Assembly (NCBI GenBank): GCA_017308495.1
Contig: JAFKES010000072.1
Coordinates: forward strand, 1-53,536
Origin: Afipia sp.
GTDB taxonomy: Bacteria; Pseudomonadota; Alphaproteobacteria; Rhizobiales; Xanthobacteraceae
DNA length: 53,536 nt
Direction: 5' to 3'
Part shown: positions 27,861 to 40,100 of the stretch, piece after piece
Layout: each line of letters begins with the position of its first letter
How positions within the stretch are numbered: the stretch's first letter is position 1
The notes under the pieces: model-generated
The model's input: only the letters and a program-made list of their open reading frames with translations
What the model was told of the DNA's origin: nothing
The model's database searches: none
Program-made: the position numbers and the translations under genes

Positions 27861-29384
27861 TTACTGAACCAGCGCCGCCGCTTTCACGGCGGTGATGGCG
27901 GTGTTGTAATTGGTGACAAGCTGCTGCACCGAGGCGGCCGACATATCGAGCACCGGCTTCGGATACACGCCAAACAGAATGGTGAGAACCACCAGCGGCG
28001 CCAGAATGACCACCTCGCGCGCGGTAAGATCCTTGATCGACGCCAGCGACGGTTTGTCGAGCACGCCGAACACCACCTTGCGATACAGCCACAGCGCATA
28101 GGCCGCCGACAGGATGACGCCGAGCGAAGCGACTGTCGCGGTCGGGATGCTCACCCGGAAGGTGCCGAGCAGCGTCAGGAATTCGCCGACAAAGCCCGAG
28201 GTGCCCGGCAGGCCGACATTGGCCATGGTGAACACCATGAACACGACGGCATAGAGCGGCATCCGGTTGACGAGGCCGCCATAGGCCGCAATCTCGCGGG
28301 TATGAAGCCGGTCGTAGATCACGCCGACGCACAGGAACAGCGCGCCGGAGACGATGCCGTGGGACACCATCTGGAACACGCCGCCGGCGACGCCCTGCGT
28401 GGTGCCGGCGAAAATGCCCATGGTGACGAAGCCCATATGCGCGACCGACGAATAGGCGATCAGCTTCTTGATGTCTTCCTGCATCAGGGCGACCAGCGAG
28501 GTATAGACGATGGCGATCGCCGACAGCGTCCACACCAGCGGAGCGAAATCCTGCGACGCCAGCGGGAACATCGGCAGCGAGAAACGCAGGAAGCCGTAAC
28601 CGCCCATCTTCAGCAGGATCGCCGCCAGCACCACGGAGCCCGCGGTCGGCGCCTCGACGTGGGCGTCCGGCAGCCAGGTGTGCACCGGCCACATCGGCAT
28701 CTTCACCGCGAAGGACGCGAAGAAGGCGAGCCACGCCCATGTCTGCAGGTTGCGCGGCACGGCGGTCTGCATCAGCGTCGGAATGTCGGTGGTGCCGGCA
28801 TTGAGATACAGCGCCATGATGGCGAGCAGCATCAGCACCGAACCGAGCAGCGTGTAGAGGAAGAACTTGAACGAGGCGTAGACCCGGCGCGGGCCGCCCC
28901 ACACGCCGATGATCAGGAACATCGGAATGAGGCCGCCTTCGAAGAACAGATAGAACAGCACGAGATCGAGCGCGGAGAACGTGCCGACCATCAGCGTTTC
29001 CAGGAACAGGAACGCCATCATGTATTCGCGCACGCGCAGCGTGACCGACTTCCAGCTCGCGAGGATGCAGAACGGCATCAGCGCGGTGGTGAGGATCACG
29101 AACGGCAGCGAAATGCCGTCCACGCCCATGTGATAGGTGATGGTGGTGGCGAGCCAGGGGGCCTTCTCGACGAACTGGAAGCCGGGCTGCGACGGATCGA
29201 ACCGCATCACCAGAATGATCGACACCGCGAAGGTGACGATGGTGGTCCACAGCGCGATCCAGCGCGCGTTGCGCCGCGCCGCCTCGTCGTCGCCGCGGGC
29301 GAGATAGATCAGGATCGCGCCCACCACCGGCAGGAAAGTGACGACCGACAGGATGGGCCAGGTCATGACAGAATTCGTCATCAT
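27861..29384 (-). CDS. nuoM: NADH-quinone oxidoreductase subunit M
   Basis: NuoM is an antiporter-like proton-pumping subunit of complex I. The 507-residue protein shows [21 protein letters not shown], containing the key membrane glutamate, then [19 protein letters not shown] and [19 protein letters not shown]. The start at 29384 overlaps the nuoL stop as ATGA; a second ATG at 29381 directly follows. Spacing to nuoN is 15 bases. Confidence 0.97.
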   Translation of the reverse strand: MMTNSVMTWPILSVVTFLPVVGAILIYLARGDDEAARRNARWIALWTTIVTFAVSIILVMRFDPSQPGFQFVEKAPWLATTITYHMGVDGISLPFVILTTALMPFCILASWKSVTLRVREYMMAFLFLETLMVGTFSALDLVLFYLFFEGGLIPMFLIIGVWGGPRRVYASFKFFLYTLLGSVLMLLAIMALYLNAGTTDIPTLMQTAVPRNLQTWAWLAFFASFAVKMPMWPVHTWLPDAHVEAPTAGSVVLAAILLKMGGYGFLRFSLPMFPLASQDFAPLVWTLSAIAIVYTSLVALMQEDIKKLIAYSSVAHMGFVTMGIFAGTTQGVAGGVFQMVSHGIVSGALFLCVGVIYDRLHTREIAAYGGLVNRMPLYAVVFMVFTMANVGLPGTSGFVGEFLTLLGTFRVSIPTATVASLGVILSAAYALWLYRKVVFGVLDKPSLASIKDLTAREVVILAPLVVLTILFGVYPKPVLDMSAASVQQLVTNYNTAITAVKAAALVQ

Positions 29385-31480
29385 TGGCCCCCAAGACCGA
29401 AGATGAACCACGTGATGAAGCCGGCCACGCCGATCAGCATCGCGAAGGCATAGTGGTAGAGATAGCCGGACTGCAGCCGCGCCACGTTGCGCGTCACGTC
29501 GAGCACGCGGGCGGAAATGCCGTTCGGCCCGAGCCCGTCGATGATGAAGCCGTCACCCTTCTTCCAGAGAAAGTGCCCGAGCCACTTCGTCGGCCGCACG
29601 AAGATGAAGTCGTACAGCTCGTCGAAGTACCACTTGTTGAGCAGGAACCTGTAGAGCAGCGGCTGCTGGTTCGCCAGTTCGACCGGCAGGTACGGCTTGC
29701 GGATGTAGAACAGCCACGACACCAGGAAGCCGACCACCATCATCACAAACGGCAGCCAGCCGACCAGCGCCGGAATGTGGTGCATCTCGTCGAGGATGCC
29801 CGGCTTCATCTTCAGCGACCCGCGGAAGAATTCCTCGACGCCATGGTGGCCGACGAACACCTCCTTGAACGGGAAGCCGGCGAGGATAGAGCCCGCCGCC
29901 AGCACGCCGAGCGGGATCAGCATCACATAGGGGCTCTCGTGCGCGGCCTCGTAGTGATGCCGGTCATGCGGCTCGCCGAAGAAGGTCTTGAAGATCAGGC
30001 GCCACGAATAGAACGAGGTCAGGCAGGCCGCGATCACGGTGGCGAGGAAGGCATAGAGCGCGAACGGATTGTGCGCGACATAGGCCGCCTCGATGATCGC
30101 GTCCTTCGAGAAGTAGCCGGCGAACAGCGGGAAGCCGGTGAGCGCCAGCGTTCCGATCACCATGGTGATGAAGGTGAAGGGAATGCGGTCCTTCAGCCCA
30201 CCCATGTGGCGGATGTCCTGCTCGTGATGCATCGCGTGGATCACCGAGCCTGCGCCGAGGAACAACAGCGCCTTGAAGAAGGCGTGGGTGAACAGGTGGA
30301 ACATGCCGACCGAATAGGCCCCCGCTCCCATCGCCACGAACATGTAGCCGAGCTGCGAGCAGGTCGAATAGGCGATGATGCGCTTGATGTCGTTCTGTAC
30401 CAGGCCGACGGTGGCCGCGAACAGCGCGGTGGTGCCGCCGATCAGCATCACGAAGGCCTGCGCGTTCGGCGCGAGTTCGAACAACGGCGACAGCCGCGCC
30501 ACCATGAACACGCCGGCGGTCACCATGGTCGCAGCATGGATCAGCGCCGACACCGGAGTCGGGCCCTCCATCGCATCCGGCAACCAGGTGTGCAGCAGGA
30601 ACTGCGCCGACTTGCCCATCGCGCCCATGAACAGGAACAGGCAGATCAGCGTCAGTGCATCGATGTCCCAGCGGAAGAAGTGGATGGTCTTTCCGGTCAG
30701 GCCCGGCGCGGCCGCGAAGATGGTGTCGAAATCGACCGAGCCCACCAGCATGAAGATCGAGAAAATGCCGAGCAGGAAGCCGAAGTCGCCGACGCGGTTG
30801 ACGACGAACGCCTTGATGGCGGCGGCGTTGGCGGACGGCTTCTGGAACCAGAACCCGATCAGCAGATAGCTGGCGAGGCCGACGCCCTCCCAGCCGAAGA
30901 ACATCTGCACCAGATTGTCAGCGGTCACCAGCATCAGCATCATGAAGGTGAACAGCGACAGATAGGCCATGAACCGCGGCCGGTTCGGGTCCTCGTGCAT
31001 GTAGCCGATGGAATAGAGGTGCACCAGCGACGACACCGAGGTCACCACCACCAGCATCACGGCGGTGAGCGTATCGACGCGCAGCGCCCAGTTCACCACG
31101 AGGTCGCCGGAGCCGATCCACGACAGCAGCTGCACGCGGGCGTCATGATGCATGAAGCCGACATCAACCAGCGTCACCCACGACAGCGCGGCAGATGCGA
31201 GCAGCAGCACCGTAGTGATGACCTCGGCCGCGCGCGAACCCGCCGCCGCCGGCTCCGCCGGGCCGTGATCGTCGTGCGCGTGAGCGTGGCCGGCGTGATC
31301 ATGCGCGGCGCTGGCGTGCGCATGGTCGCCATGTCCGTGACCGTCATGGCCGTGACCGTCATGCCCGTGGGCGTGATCCATCTCGTCGCCGCACGGATTG
31401 CGCCGATGGGCACCATAAAGCGTGATCGCGCCCGCGAGCAGCGCGCCGATCAGTGGCAGGAAAACGATGGCCTGAATCAT
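29381..31480 (-). CDS. nuoL: NADH-quinone oxidoreductase subunit L with histidine-rich insertion
   Basis: NuoL is the distal proton-pumping subunit of complex I and carries the long lateral helix. The 699-residue protein has [45 protein letters not shown] (split here as family landmarks) and [16 protein letters not shown], plus C-terminal membrane helices. Between the first two membrane segments (about residues 25 and 85) is an insertion with 15 histidines in residues 36-72, arranged as H-A-H, G-H-D and G-H-G units. This loop is absent from E. coli NuoL as I know it, and may bind metal ions. The stop overlaps the nuoM start. Confidence 0.96.
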   Translation of the reverse strand: MIQAIVFLPLIGALLAGAITLYGAHRRNPCGDEMDHAHGHDGHGHDGHGHGDHAHASAAHDHAGHAHAHDDHGPAEPAAAGSRAAEVITTVLLLASAALSWVTLVDVGFMHHDARVQLLSWIGSGDLVVNWALRVDTLTAVMLVVVTSVSSLVHLYSIGYMHEDPNRPRFMAYLSLFTFMMLMLVTADNLVQMFFGWEGVGLASYLLIGFWFQKPSANAAAIKAFVVNRVGDFGFLLGIFSIFMLVGSVDFDTIFAAAPGLTGKTIHFFRWDIDALTLICLFLFMGAMGKSAQFLLHTWLPDAMEGPTPVSALIHAATMVTAGVFMVARLSPLFELAPNAQAFVMLIGGTTALFAATVGLVQNDIKRIIAYSTCSQLGYMFVAMGAGAYSVGMFHLFTHAFFKALLFLGAGSVIHAMHHEQDIRHMGGLKDRIPFTFITMVIGTLALTGFPLFAGYFSKDAIIEAAYVAHNPFALYAFLATVIAACLTSFYSWRLIFKTFFGEPHDRHHYEAAHESPYVMLIPLGVLAAGSILAGFPFKEVFVGHHGVEEFFRGSLKMKPGILDEMHHIPALVGWLPFVMMVVGFLVSWLFYIRKPYLPVELANQQPLLYRFLLNKWYFDELYDFIFVRPTKWLGHFLWKKGDGFIIDGLGPNGISARVLDVTRNVARLQSGYLYHYAFAMLIGVAGFITWFIFGLGGQ

Positions 31481-31487
31481 TGTCCTG

Positions 31488-31796
31488 TCAGCCCTTCATC
31501 AGATTGATGTCCTCGACCGCGATCGATCCCCGATTGCGGTAGAACACCACCAGCACGGCGAGGCCGATCGCGGCCTCGGCGGCGGCGACCGTCAGCACCA
31601 GCAGCGCGAACACCTGCCCGACGATGTCGCCGAGGAACGACGAGAACGCCACGAGGTTGATGTTCACCGCCAGCAGAATGAGCTCGACCGACATCAGGAT
31701 GACGATCACGTTCTTCCGGTTGAGGAAGATGCCGAGAATGCCCAGCGTGAACAGAATGGCGGCGACCGAGAGATAGTGCCCGAGACCGATCGTCAT
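31488..31796 (-). CDS. nuoK: NADH-quinone oxidoreductase subunit K
   Basis: NuoK is a small three-helix membrane subunit of the complex I E-channel region. The 102-residue product shows [20 protein letters not shown] with the conserved glutamate, and [17 protein letters not shown] with the second. The start at 31796 overlaps the nuoJ stop as ATGA; the three codons before it are not needed. Confidence 0.97.
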   Translation of the reverse strand: MTIGLGHYLSVAAILFTLGILGIFLNRKNVIVILMSVELILLAVNINLVAFSSFLGDIVGQVFALLVLTVAAAEAAIGLAVLVVFYRNRGSIAVEDINLMKG

Positions 31797-32431
31797 CGCA
31801 CCCACTCCCCGGAATCCGCTTCCTGAAGCCCCTGCCCGGACGAGACCTTGCGCACGCTCATCGCCGCATCCTTGGTCCGCGCGTTCTGCGCGCTGATGCT
31901 CTGCCGCTTCACGCTCGGCTTGTGGCGCAGCGTCAGCACGATGGCGCCGATCATGGCCACCAGCAGCACCAGGCCCGCGAGCTGGAAGTACGGCAGATAG
32001 CGCGTATACAGCACGAGGCCGAGCGCCTCGGTGTTGCTCATACCACCCGGGATCGGCGCGGTGATCGCCTTGGCCATTCCCGGATTGATCGCCCAGCCGC
32101 CCGCGACCAGCAGCAGCTCGGCAAGGAACACGGCGCCGATCAGCAGGCCGAACGGCAGGTAATTCAGGAAACCCTGGCGCAGCTCGGTGAAGTCCACGTC
32201 CAGCATCATGATGACGAACAGGAACAGCACCGCCACCGCGCCGACATAGACCACGACCAGGATCATCGCCAGGAATTCGGCCCCGAGCAGCAGGAACAGC
32301 CCGGCCGCATTGACGAAAGCGAGGATCAGGAACAGCACCGAATGCACCGGGTTGCGTGCGGTCACGACCATGACCGCGGACGCGACGCAGACGCCGGCGA
32401 ACAGATAGAAGAAAAGCGCGGGACCGTTCAT
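31793..32431 (-). CDS. nuoJ: NADH-quinone oxidoreductase subunit J
   Basis: NuoJ is a membrane subunit of complex I with five helices. The 212-residue protein includes the [20 protein letters not shown] segment and the conserved [18 protein letters not shown] helix containing the pi-bulge region. The cytoplasmic C-terminal tail is about 40 residues of polar sequence, within the range for alphaproteobacteria. It lies 9 bases after nuoI. Confidence 0.96.
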   Translation of the reverse strand: MNGPALFFYLFAGVCVASAVMVVTARNPVHSVLFLILAFVNAAGLFLLLGAEFLAMILVVVYVGAVAVLFLFVIMMLDVDFTELRQGFLNYLPFGLLIGAVFLAELLLVAGGWAINPGMAKAITAPIPGGMSNTEALGLVLYTRYLPYFQLAGLVLLVAMIGAIVLTLRHKPSVKRQSISAQNARTKDAAMSVRKVSSGQGLQEADSGEWVR

Positions 32432-32440
32432 GCTGTCACC

Positions 32441-32929
32441 TCACCGGTACGGCGCATCGAGTTCGATGTTCTTCGCAATCTCGCGCTCCCAGCGGTCGCC
32501 GTTGGCGAGCAGTCTCGCCTTGTCATAGAAAAGCTCCTCGCGGGTTTCCGTCGCGAACTCGAAATTCGGCCCCTCGACGATGGCCTCCACCGGACAGGCC
32601 TCCTGGCAAAATCCGCAATAGATGCACTTCACCATGTCGATGTCGTAGCGCACGGTGCGGCGAGTGCCGTCGTTGCGGCGCGGACCGGCCTCGATGGTGA
32701 TGGCCTGCGCCGGGCAGATCGCTTCGCACAGCTTGCAGGCGATGCAGCGTTCCTCGCCGTTGGGATAACGGCGCAGCGCGTGCTCGCCGCGGAAGCGCGG
32801 CGAGATCGGCCCCTTCTCGAAGGGGTAATTCAGCGTCGGCTTCGGCTTGAAGAAGTAGCGCATGGCGAGAACGAACGCCGCGACGAACTCTTTCAGCAGA
32901 AGCGAATTGGCTGTGCTTGCTATGCCCAT
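32441..32929 (-). CDS. nuoI: NADH-quinone oxidoreductase subunit I
   Basis: NuoI carries the two [4Fe-4S] clusters N6a and N6b that pass electrons to NuoB. The 162-residue protein has both motifs: [16 protein letters not shown] at about residues 62-77, and [16 protein letters not shown] at about 101-116. The start at 32929 (MGIASTAN) gives the alphaproteobacterial length; the frame extends 15 codons further upstream into nuoH. Confidence 0.97.
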   Translation of the reverse strand: MGIASTANSLLLKEFVAAFVLAMRYFFKPKPTLNYPFEKGPISPRFRGEHALRRYPNGEERCIACKLCEAICPAQAITIEAGPRRNDGTRRTVRYDIDMVKCIYCGFCQEACPVEAIVEGPNFEFATETREELFYDKARLLANGDRWEREIAKNIELDAPYR

Positions 32930-32939
32930 GACGAAAACC

Positions 32940-33980
32940 TCATTTCGGAGCAAGCCCCCCGAATTGCAGAACACCGGCGACGATGACGACCATCGCCAGC
33001 GACAACGGCAGGAACACCTTCCAGCCGAGCCGCATGAGCTGGTCGTAGCGGTAGCGCGGCACGATCGCCTTCGCCATCGCGATCAGGAAGAACATGAAGA
33101 ACAGCTTCAGCATGAACCAGATCACGCCCGGCACCCAGGTGAATGGCGCGAACGGGATCGGCGACAGCCAGCCGCCCAGGAACAGGATCGTCGCCAGCGC
33201 ACACATGGTGCAGATCGCGACGTACTCACCGAGCATGAACAGCAGGTACGGCGTCGATCCGTATTCGGTCATGAAGCCGGCGACCAGTTCGGATTCGGCT
33301 TCCACCAGGTCGAACGGCGGACGGTTGGTTTCCGCCAGAGCCGACACGTAGAACACCACGAACATCGGGAACAGCGGCAGCCAGTACCAGCCGAGAATGC
33401 CGAGCTTGGTGTCCTGCGCCGCCACGATGGCCGACAGGTTCAGCGAGCCGACGCACAAGAGCACGGTGATGATGACGAAACCGATGGAGACTTCGTAGGA
33501 CACCATCTGCGCCGCCGAGCGCAGCGCGGCGAGGAACGGATATTTCGAGTTCGACGACCAGCCGGCCATGATGATGCCGTAGATCGACAGCGACGAAATC
33601 GCAAAGATGTAGAGAATGCCGACATTGATGTCGGCGATCACCCAGTTGAGATTGACCGGGATCACCGCCCACGCGGACAGCGCCAGCACGCAGGACACCA
33701 GCGGCGCCAGCAGGAACACGCCCTTGTTGGAGCCGGCCGGGATCGTCGGCTCCTTGAGCACGAACTTCAAAAGGTCGGCGAACGATTGCAGCAGGCCCCA
33801 CGGGCCGACCACATTGGGCCCGCGCCGGATCTGCACCGCCGCCCAGATCTTGCGGTCGGCGAGCAGGATGAACGCGATGGCGACCAGCAGCACCACCAGC
33901 AGCAGCACGCTCTGCGCCAGCATGATGATGATCGGCCACAGATAGCCGGTCCAAAGCTCGCTCGCGAAAAACTCGGTCAT
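32940..33980 (-). CDS. nuoH: NADH-quinone oxidoreductase subunit H
   Basis: NuoH forms the quinone-binding chamber at the junction of the two arms of complex I. The 346-residue, eight-helix protein has [20 protein letters not shown], the acidic loop [20 protein letters not shown] and [10 protein letters not shown]. All are in the expected order. It lies 10 bases after nuoG. Confidence 0.97.
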   Translation of the reverse strand: MTEFFASELWTGYLWPIIIMLAQSVLLLVVLLVAIAFILLADRKIWAAVQIRRGPNVVGPWGLLQSFADLLKFVLKEPTIPAGSNKGVFLLAPLVSCVLALSAWAVIPVNLNWVIADINVGILYIFAISSLSIYGIIMAGWSSNSKYPFLAALRSAAQMVSYEVSIGFVIITVLLCVGSLNLSAIVAAQDTKLGILGWYWLPLFPMFVVFYVSALAETNRPPFDLVEAESELVAGFMTEYGSTPYLLFMLGEYVAICTMCALATILFLGGWLSPIPFAPFTWVPGVIWFMLKLFFMFFLIAMAKAIVPRYRYDQLMRLGWKVFLPLSLAMVVIVAGVLQFGGLAPK

Positions 33981-33990
33981 CGGATCACTT

Positions 33991-36066
33991 TTACTCCGCT
34001 GCCGTCAGGATCTGCCCGGCCGCGAGCCGGGAGCACTCGGCCATCACGGCCGACGCCCGGGCGATCGGGTTGGTCAGGTAGAAGTCGGCGACCGGGCTCG
34101 TGAACGCGCCCTTTTCGACCGAACCGCCGCGCGCCGCAAGCGCCTTGACGCCGGCCGCATCCGCCGCCTCGACTTGGTCGATGCGCATCAGGTGCGGCAC
34201 CGCCTTGAACATCGCCTGCCGCAACTGCACTAGCGAGTCGTAGGGCAGCTTCTTGCCCACCGCCTCGGACAGCGCGCGGATGATGGCCCAGTCCTCGCGG
34301 GCGTCGCCCGGCGGGAACGCGGCGCGGCTGGCCATCTGCGCGCGGCCCTCCAGATTCACATAAAGGCCGGATTTCTCGGTGTAAGCCGCGCCCGGCAGAA
34401 TAACGTCGGCGCGGTGCGCGCCGCGGTCGCCATGGGTGCCGATATAGACCACGAAGGTTCCGTCCGCGGCAACGATCTCGTCCGCGCCGAGCGAGAACAG
34501 CACGTCCACCCCGCCGGGGTCCGCCATCTGCACGGCGGTGAGCCCACCGGCGGCCGGCGCGAAGCCGATATCGAGCGCGCCGACCTGCGACGCCACCGAA
34601 TGCAGCACGGCGAAGCCGTTCCAGCCGTCCTTGATCGCGCCGACATCGAGCGCGAGCTTGGCCACGGCGGCGAGCACCGCCGCGCCATCCGCACGCGCGG
34701 CCACGCCCGCCCCCACCAGCACGATGGGATTCTTCGCCCCCTTGAGGACCTCGGCAAAAGAATGCTTGCCGGAAGCGAGATCAGTCAGCGTCTCCGCGCC
34801 CGCGCCAAGATGATCGTATTGATAGGTCAGATCGGCCTTCTCGCCGATCACGCCGACCTTGAGCGCGCCGGAGCGCCAGCGCTTGCGGATGCGGGCGTTG
34901 AGGATCGCCGCTTCCTTGCGCGGGTTGGCGCCGACGATCAGCAGCGCGTCGGCCTGGTCGATGCCGGCGATGGTCGGGTTGAAGATGTAGGAGGCGCGGC
35001 CCGCTTTCGGATCGAAGCCCGCGCCGCTCTGGGTGGCGACGTTGGTCGACCCGAGCCGCGCCAGCAGATCCTTGAGCGCGAACATGTCCTCCACCGCGGC
35101 GAGATCGCCGGCGATGGCGCCGATGCGCTTGCCGTCCTTGCCCGCGACACGCGCGGCGATGGCGGCGAACGCCTCGGACCATGAGGCCGCGCGCAGCTTG
35201 CCGTTGTCGCGCACATACGGACGGTCGAGACGCTGGGTGCGCAGGCCGTCGACGACGTGGCGGGTCTTATCGGAGATCCACTCCTCGTTCACGTTCTCGT
35301 TGACGCGCGGCAGGATGCGCATCACCTCGCGGCCGCGGGTATCGACGCGGATGGCCGAGCCGACCGCGTCCATCACGTCGACGGATTGGGTCTTGCCCAG
35401 TTCCCACGGCCGCGCCGCGAAGGCGTAAGGCTTCGACGTCAGCGCGCCAACCGGGCAGATATCGACCATATTGCCCTGCAGTTCGGAGGTCAGCGCGCTT
35501 TCGAGATAGGTCGTGATCTCGACGTCCTCGCCGCGGCCGATCAGGCCCATCTCCGGCACGCCGCACACTTCCGTGGAGAAGCGCACGCAGCGGGTGCACT
35601 GGATACAGCGGGTCATCACGGTCTTGATGAGCACGCCCATATATTTGTCTTCGACCGCGCGCTTGTTCTCGGCGAATCGGCTGGTGTCGACGCCGTAACC
35701 CATCGCCTGGTCCTGCAGGTCGCACTCGCCGCCCTGGTCGCAGATCGGACAATCGAGCGGATGGTTGATAAGCAGGAACTCCATCACGCCTTCGCGCGCC
35801 TTCTTCACCATCGGCGACTTGGTCTTCACCGCCGGCAGTTCGCCGTTCGGGCCCGGGCGGCAATCGCGCACGCCCCAGGCGCAGCTCGCCACCGGCTTCG
35901 GCGAGCCCGCGACCTCGACGAGGCACATGCGGCAGTTGCCGGCGATGGACAGCCGCTCGTGATAGCAGAACCGCGGAATTTCAGCGCCCGCCGCCTCGCA
36001 GGCCTGCAGCAGCGTGTAGTCCGCCGGAACGTCGATCTCTTTGCCGTCGATGAGGATCTTGGTCAT
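33991..36066 (-). CDS. nuoG: NADH-quinone oxidoreductase subunit G
   Basis: NuoG is the large iron-sulfur subunit of the peripheral arm. The 691-residue protein begins with a ferredoxin-like [2Fe-2S] domain ([19 protein letters not shown]). The [4Fe-4S] ligands follow in [19 protein letters not shown] and [17 protein letters not shown]. After these come a molybdopterin-oxidoreductase-like domain without cofactor and a C-terminal NuoG domain. Length is typical for alphaproteobacteria and mitochondria rather than the longer E. coli form. Confidence 0.97.
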   Translation of the reverse strand: MTKILIDGKEIDVPADYTLLQACEAAGAEIPRFCYHERLSIAGNCRMCLVEVAGSPKPVASCAWGVRDCRPGPNGELPAVKTKSPMVKKAREGVMEFLLINHPLDCPICDQGGECDLQDQAMGYGVDTSRFAENKRAVEDKYMGVLIKTVMTRCIQCTRCVRFSTEVCGVPEMGLIGRGEDVEITTYLESALTSELQGNMVDICPVGALTSKPYAFAARPWELGKTQSVDVMDAVGSAIRVDTRGREVMRILPRVNENVNEEWISDKTRHVVDGLRTQRLDRPYVRDNGKLRAASWSEAFAAIAARVAGKDGKRIGAIAGDLAAVEDMFALKDLLARLGSTNVATQSGAGFDPKAGRASYIFNPTIAGIDQADALLIVGANPRKEAAILNARIRKRWRSGALKVGVIGEKADLTYQYDHLGAGAETLTDLASGKHSFAEVLKGAKNPIVLVGAGVAARADGAAVLAAVAKLALDVGAIKDGWNGFAVLHSVASQVGALDIGFAPAAGGLTAVQMADPGGVDVLFSLGADEIVAADGTFVVYIGTHGDRGAHRADVILPGAAYTEKSGLYVNLEGRAQMASRAAFPPGDAREDWAIIRALSEAVGKKLPYDSLVQLRQAMFKAVPHLMRIDQVEAADAAGVKALAARGGSVEKGAFTSPVADFYLTNPIARASAVMAECSRLAAGQILTAAE

Positions 36067-36071
36067 AGCCC

Positions 36072-37397
<1,326 letters not shown>

Positions 37398-37407
37398 GAT
37401 CGCTACC

Positions 37408-37587
37408 TCAAGACCCTGAACGCTTGGATTGCTGATAGGCGAGCCCGGCCGCCATCGCGCCAAAGCCGATCGCCCAGAACACGGCAGATTCCAGTTCGGT
37501 TTTCAGGATGTAATAGTTCAGCACAAAGATGAACACCGCCGCGCAGGCGGCGTGAAACGCCATGTGCTTGAGAAGCTCAGCGCTCAT
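37408..37587 (-). CDS. 59-residue membrane protein inside the nuo operon
   Basis: This small ORF between nuoE and nuoF starts at an ATG (37587) that overlaps the nuoE stop as ATGA. It ends 10 bases before nuoF. The product begins [20 protein letters not shown] and has two hydrophobic segments (about residues 9-28 and 35-52) with a short polar hairpin between and a basic tail (QQSKRSGS). It looks like a two-helix membrane protein. I do not recognise a family. Paracoccus nuo loci also carry unassigned reading frames among the subunit genes, so an accessory or assembly role for complex I is possible but unproven. Confidence 0.7.
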   Translation of the reverse strand: MSAELLKHMAFHAACAAVFIFVLNYYILKTELESAVFWAIGFGAMAAGLAYQQSKRSGS

Positions 37588-38351
37588 GAGGCACCTTTCG
37601 GCGGCTTCGTTGCGGTGGCGTCGCCCATCGGCGGCTTCGGCGCGGGTCGCTCCTGCACGTTGGCGGATTCGCTGGCCTTCTTCGGCTCGGCGTCGGTCAG
37701 CGCCGGCGCCGCGGGAGCGGACTTGCCGTTGGCATCAGCCTTCGCCGCGGAGTTCAGCGTGGTCGGGCCGGTGACCGGCGCGGCGTACTGGCGCGCGATC
37801 TGCGGGCCGGGCTTGGGCGGATGGCCGGAGGCGAAGCCGTCGAGCACCTTGTTGAGAAGCTCCGGCGTCAGGTCTTCGTAAGTGTCCTTCCAGATCATCG
37901 CCATCGGCGCGTTCACGCAGGCGCCGAGACACTCGACCTCTTCCCACGAGAAATTGCCGTCCTCGGACAGATGGAACGGGTCGTGATGGATGCGGTGCTT
38001 GCAGACCTCGATCAGGTCTTTCGAGCCGCGCAGCATGCACGGCGTGGTGCCGCACACCTGCACATGGGCCTTCTTGCCCACCGGCTGAAGCTGGAACATG
38101 GTGTAGAAGGTCGCGATTTCGAGCACGCGGATGTAGGGCATGCCGAGCAGATCGGCGACCGCGCGGATCGCAACCTCCGACACCCAGCCGTCATGCTGTT
38201 CCTGCACCCGCCACAGGATCGGGATCACTGCCGACTGCTGCCGGCCTGGCGGATACTTTTCGATCTGCGCCTTTGCCCAGGCAAGATTCTCCGCCGTGAA
38301 CGTGAAGCTCGCGGGCTGCAGTTCTTTCGGGGCCAGACGACGAACGGCCAT
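37584..38351 (-). CDS. nuoE: NADH-quinone oxidoreductase subunit E with Ala/Pro/Lys-rich tail
   Basis: NuoE carries the [2Fe-2S] cluster N1a. The thioredoxin-like core spans residues 1-170, with cysteines in [10 protein letters not shown] and [10 protein letters not shown]. After about residue 170 comes an 85-residue low-complexity tail rich in Ala, Pro, Lys and Asp, absent from E. coli NuoE. Alphaproteobacterial NuoE proteins can be longer than the enterobacterial form. The stop overlaps the start of the 59-residue membrane protein. Confidence 0.96.
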   Translation of the reverse strand: MAVRRLAPKELQPASFTFTAENLAWAKAQIEKYPPGRQQSAVIPILWRVQEQHDGWVSEVAIRAVADLLGMPYIRVLEIATFYTMFQLQPVGKKAHVQVCGTTPCMLRGSKDLIEVCKHRIHHDPFHLSEDGNFSWEEVECLGACVNAPMAMIWKDTYEDLTPELLNKVLDGFASGHPPKPGPQIARQYAAPVTGPTTLNSAAKADANGKSAPAAPALTDAEPKKASESANVQERPAPKPPMGDATATKPPKGAS

Positions 38352-38371
38352 CGGTACGATCTTTCAATCTG

Positions 38372-38452
38372 TCAGTGCGCCGGAACGCCGGCGAACGGTG
38401 TCACGGTCATCGCGCCAAACCCGGCGCAGCGGTCGAATTCGAAAACCGGCAT
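38372..38452 (-). CDS. Possible 26-residue ORF coupled to nuoD
   Basis: An ATG at 38452 overlaps the nuoD stop as TGATG, a common translational restart signal. It opens a 26-codon frame encoding [20 protein letters not shown] plus six residues, ending 20 bases before nuoE. It may be a tiny accessory peptide, or a leader that carries ribosomes across the 100-base nuoD-nuoE gap. There is no family match that I know. Only the overlap and the position support it. Confidence 0.35.
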   Translation of the reverse strand: MPVFEFDRCAGFGAMTVTPFAGVPAH

Positions 38453-39672
38453 CAGCGATCCACCTCACCGAACACGATGTCGAGCGATCCGAGGATCGCC
38501 GACACGTCCGCCAGCAGATGGCCCTTGCAGAGAAAATCCATCGCCTGAAGGTGGGCGAAGCCAGGCGCGCGAATCTTGCACTTGTAGGGTTTGTTGGTGC
38601 CGTCGGCGACCAGGAACACGCCGAACTCGCCCTTGGGCGCTTCCACCGCGGCGTAAACCTCGCCGGCAGGAACGCGCACGCCCTCGGTATAAAGCTTGAA
38701 GTGGTGGATCAGCCCTTCCATCGAGCGCTTCATCTCGCCCCGGCGCGGCGGGGTGATCTTGTTATCCTCGATCACCACGGGGCCCTGCCCCTCGGGTTCA
38801 CGGAGCTTGCGGATGCACTGCTTCATGATGTGCACCGACTGGCGCATCTCCTCCATGCGGATGCAGTAGCGGTCGTAGCAGTCGCCGTTCTTGCCGATCG
38901 GGATGTCAAAATCCATCTCGGCGTAGCATTCGTACGGCTGCGCCTTGCGCAGGTCCCACGCCGCGCCCGAGCCGCGCACCATCACGCCGGAGAAGCCCCA
39001 CTTCCAGGCGTCCTCCAGCGACACCACGCCGATATCGACGTTGCGCTGCTTGAAGATGCGATTGTCGGTGAGCAGGGTTTCGAGGTCGTCCACCACCTGA
39101 AGGAACGGATCGCACCACGCCTCGATATCGTCGATCAGCTTGGGCGGCAGATCCTGATGGACGCCGCCGATACGGAAGAATGCCGCATGCATGCGCGAGC
39201 CGGAAGCGCGCTCATAGAACACCATGAGCTTTTCGCGTTCCTCGAAGCCCCACAGCGGCGGCGTCAGCGCGCCGACGTCCATCGCCTGGGTGGTGACGTT
39301 GAGAAGGTGCGACAGGATGCGGCCGATCTCGCTGTAAAGCACGCGGATCAACTGGCCGCGGCGCGGCACCTCGATAGCGAGCAGCTTCTCGGCGGCAAGG
39401 CAGAAGGCGTGCTCCTGATTCATCGGCGCGACGTAGTCGAGCCGGTCGAAATACGGGATCGCCTGCAGATAGGTCTTCTGCTCGATCAATTTCTCGGTGC
39501 CGCGATGCAGGAGGCCGATATGCGGATCGACGCGCTCGACCACCTCGCCGTCCAGCTCCAGCACCAGGCGCAGCACGCCGTGCGCCGCCGGATGCTGCGG
39601 TCCGAAATTGATGGTGAAGTTGCGCATGCCGGTGGCGTCGTGCAGGGCTGTGTCGGCTTCGGTGGTGCTCAT
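38452..39672 (-). CDS. nuoD: NADH-quinone oxidoreductase subunit D
   Basis: NuoD lines the quinone site with NuoB and is related to the large subunit of NiFe hydrogenases. The 406-residue protein has [38 protein letters not shown] and the C-terminal DIVFGEVDR end. The start at 39672 ([10 protein letters not shown]) overlaps the stop of the upstream thioesterase gene as ATGA; an internal ATG at about residue 16 is less likely. Confidence 0.97.
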   Translation of the reverse strand: MSTTEADTALHDATGMRNFTINFGPQHPAAHGVLRLVLELDGEVVERVDPHIGLLHRGTEKLIEQKTYLQAIPYFDRLDYVAPMNQEHAFCLAAEKLLAIEVPRRGQLIRVLYSEIGRILSHLLNVTTQAMDVGALTPPLWGFEEREKLMVFYERASGSRMHAAFFRIGGVHQDLPPKLIDDIEAWCDPFLQVVDDLETLLTDNRIFKQRNVDIGVVSLEDAWKWGFSGVMVRGSGAAWDLRKAQPYECYAEMDFDIPIGKNGDCYDRYCIRMEEMRQSVHIMKQCIRKLREPEGQGPVVIEDNKITPPRRGEMKRSMEGLIHHFKLYTEGVRVPAGEVYAAVEAPKGEFGVFLVADGTNKPYKCKIRAPGFAHLQAMDFLCKGHLLADVSAILGSLDIVFGEVDR

Positions 39673-40100
39673 GCGGTTACTCCCGCGTTCGCGGCCTTGC
39701 TGGCAACCCGCGCATTGAACTTGTCCCACATCACCGCGTAACGTTCGTGGCGGCCTTCGCCGATGACGTCGACGCCGTCATGGGCGCGAAGGTTGAAGCG
39801 CATCAGCTTGCCCGCCATCTCGGTGCATTCGACATCGACGGTGATGGTTAGGCCGGGCGGCGTCGCCGCGGTATGACTGACATCAATCATGGTGCCGAGC
39901 GTGCCCTCGCCTTCCTCGAGATGGGGGCGGATCATCTCCATGCAGGCCCATTCCATCAGGCCAACCATGTAGCCGGTGGCGAAAACCTCCGGCATGCCCT
40001 GAAACTCCCGCGATTCGGGGAACAGGTGCGGAACGGTTCTGTTCTCCGGGACGCGGTAGGACAGGCGATGGGTCAATCCCGCAGTGAGCGTCGGCTTCAT
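39669..40100 (-). CDS. FlK-type hotdog thioesterase inside the nuo operon
   Basis: The 143-residue protein lies between nuoC and nuoD with 4-base ATGA overlaps on both sides, so it should be made with complex I subunits. It resembles the FlK (fluoroacetyl-CoA thioesterase-like) hotdog family. Thr42 (FATGYM), Glu50 (LMEWACMEM) and His76 ([10 protein letters not shown]) fall at the positions reported for the FlK catalytic triad. The late [10 protein letters not shown] segment also fits. Predicted activity is hydrolysis of a short or aromatic acyl-CoA. The physiological substrate is unknown; fluoroacetate specificity is not implied. A housekeeping or assembly role linked to complex I is inference from position only. 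Confidence 0.82.
   Translation of the reverse strand: MKPTLTAGLTHRLSYRVPENRTVPHLFPESREFQGMPEVFATGYMVGLMEWACMEMIRPHLEEGEGTLGTMIDVSHTAATPPGLTITVDVECTEMAGKLMRFNLRAHDGVDVIGEGRHERYAVMWDKFNARVASKAANAGVTA

Noticed and set aside
26235-29453. A 1072-codon plus-strand open frame opposite nuoM and nuoN
   Set aside because: It is antisense to two clear complex I genes, has low-complexity His/Arg/Gln-rich sequence and no domain. High GC makes such long antisense frames common.
29384-31507. A 707-codon plus-strand open frame opposite nuoL
   Set aside because: Antisense shadow; its composition follows the NuoL codons in reverse.
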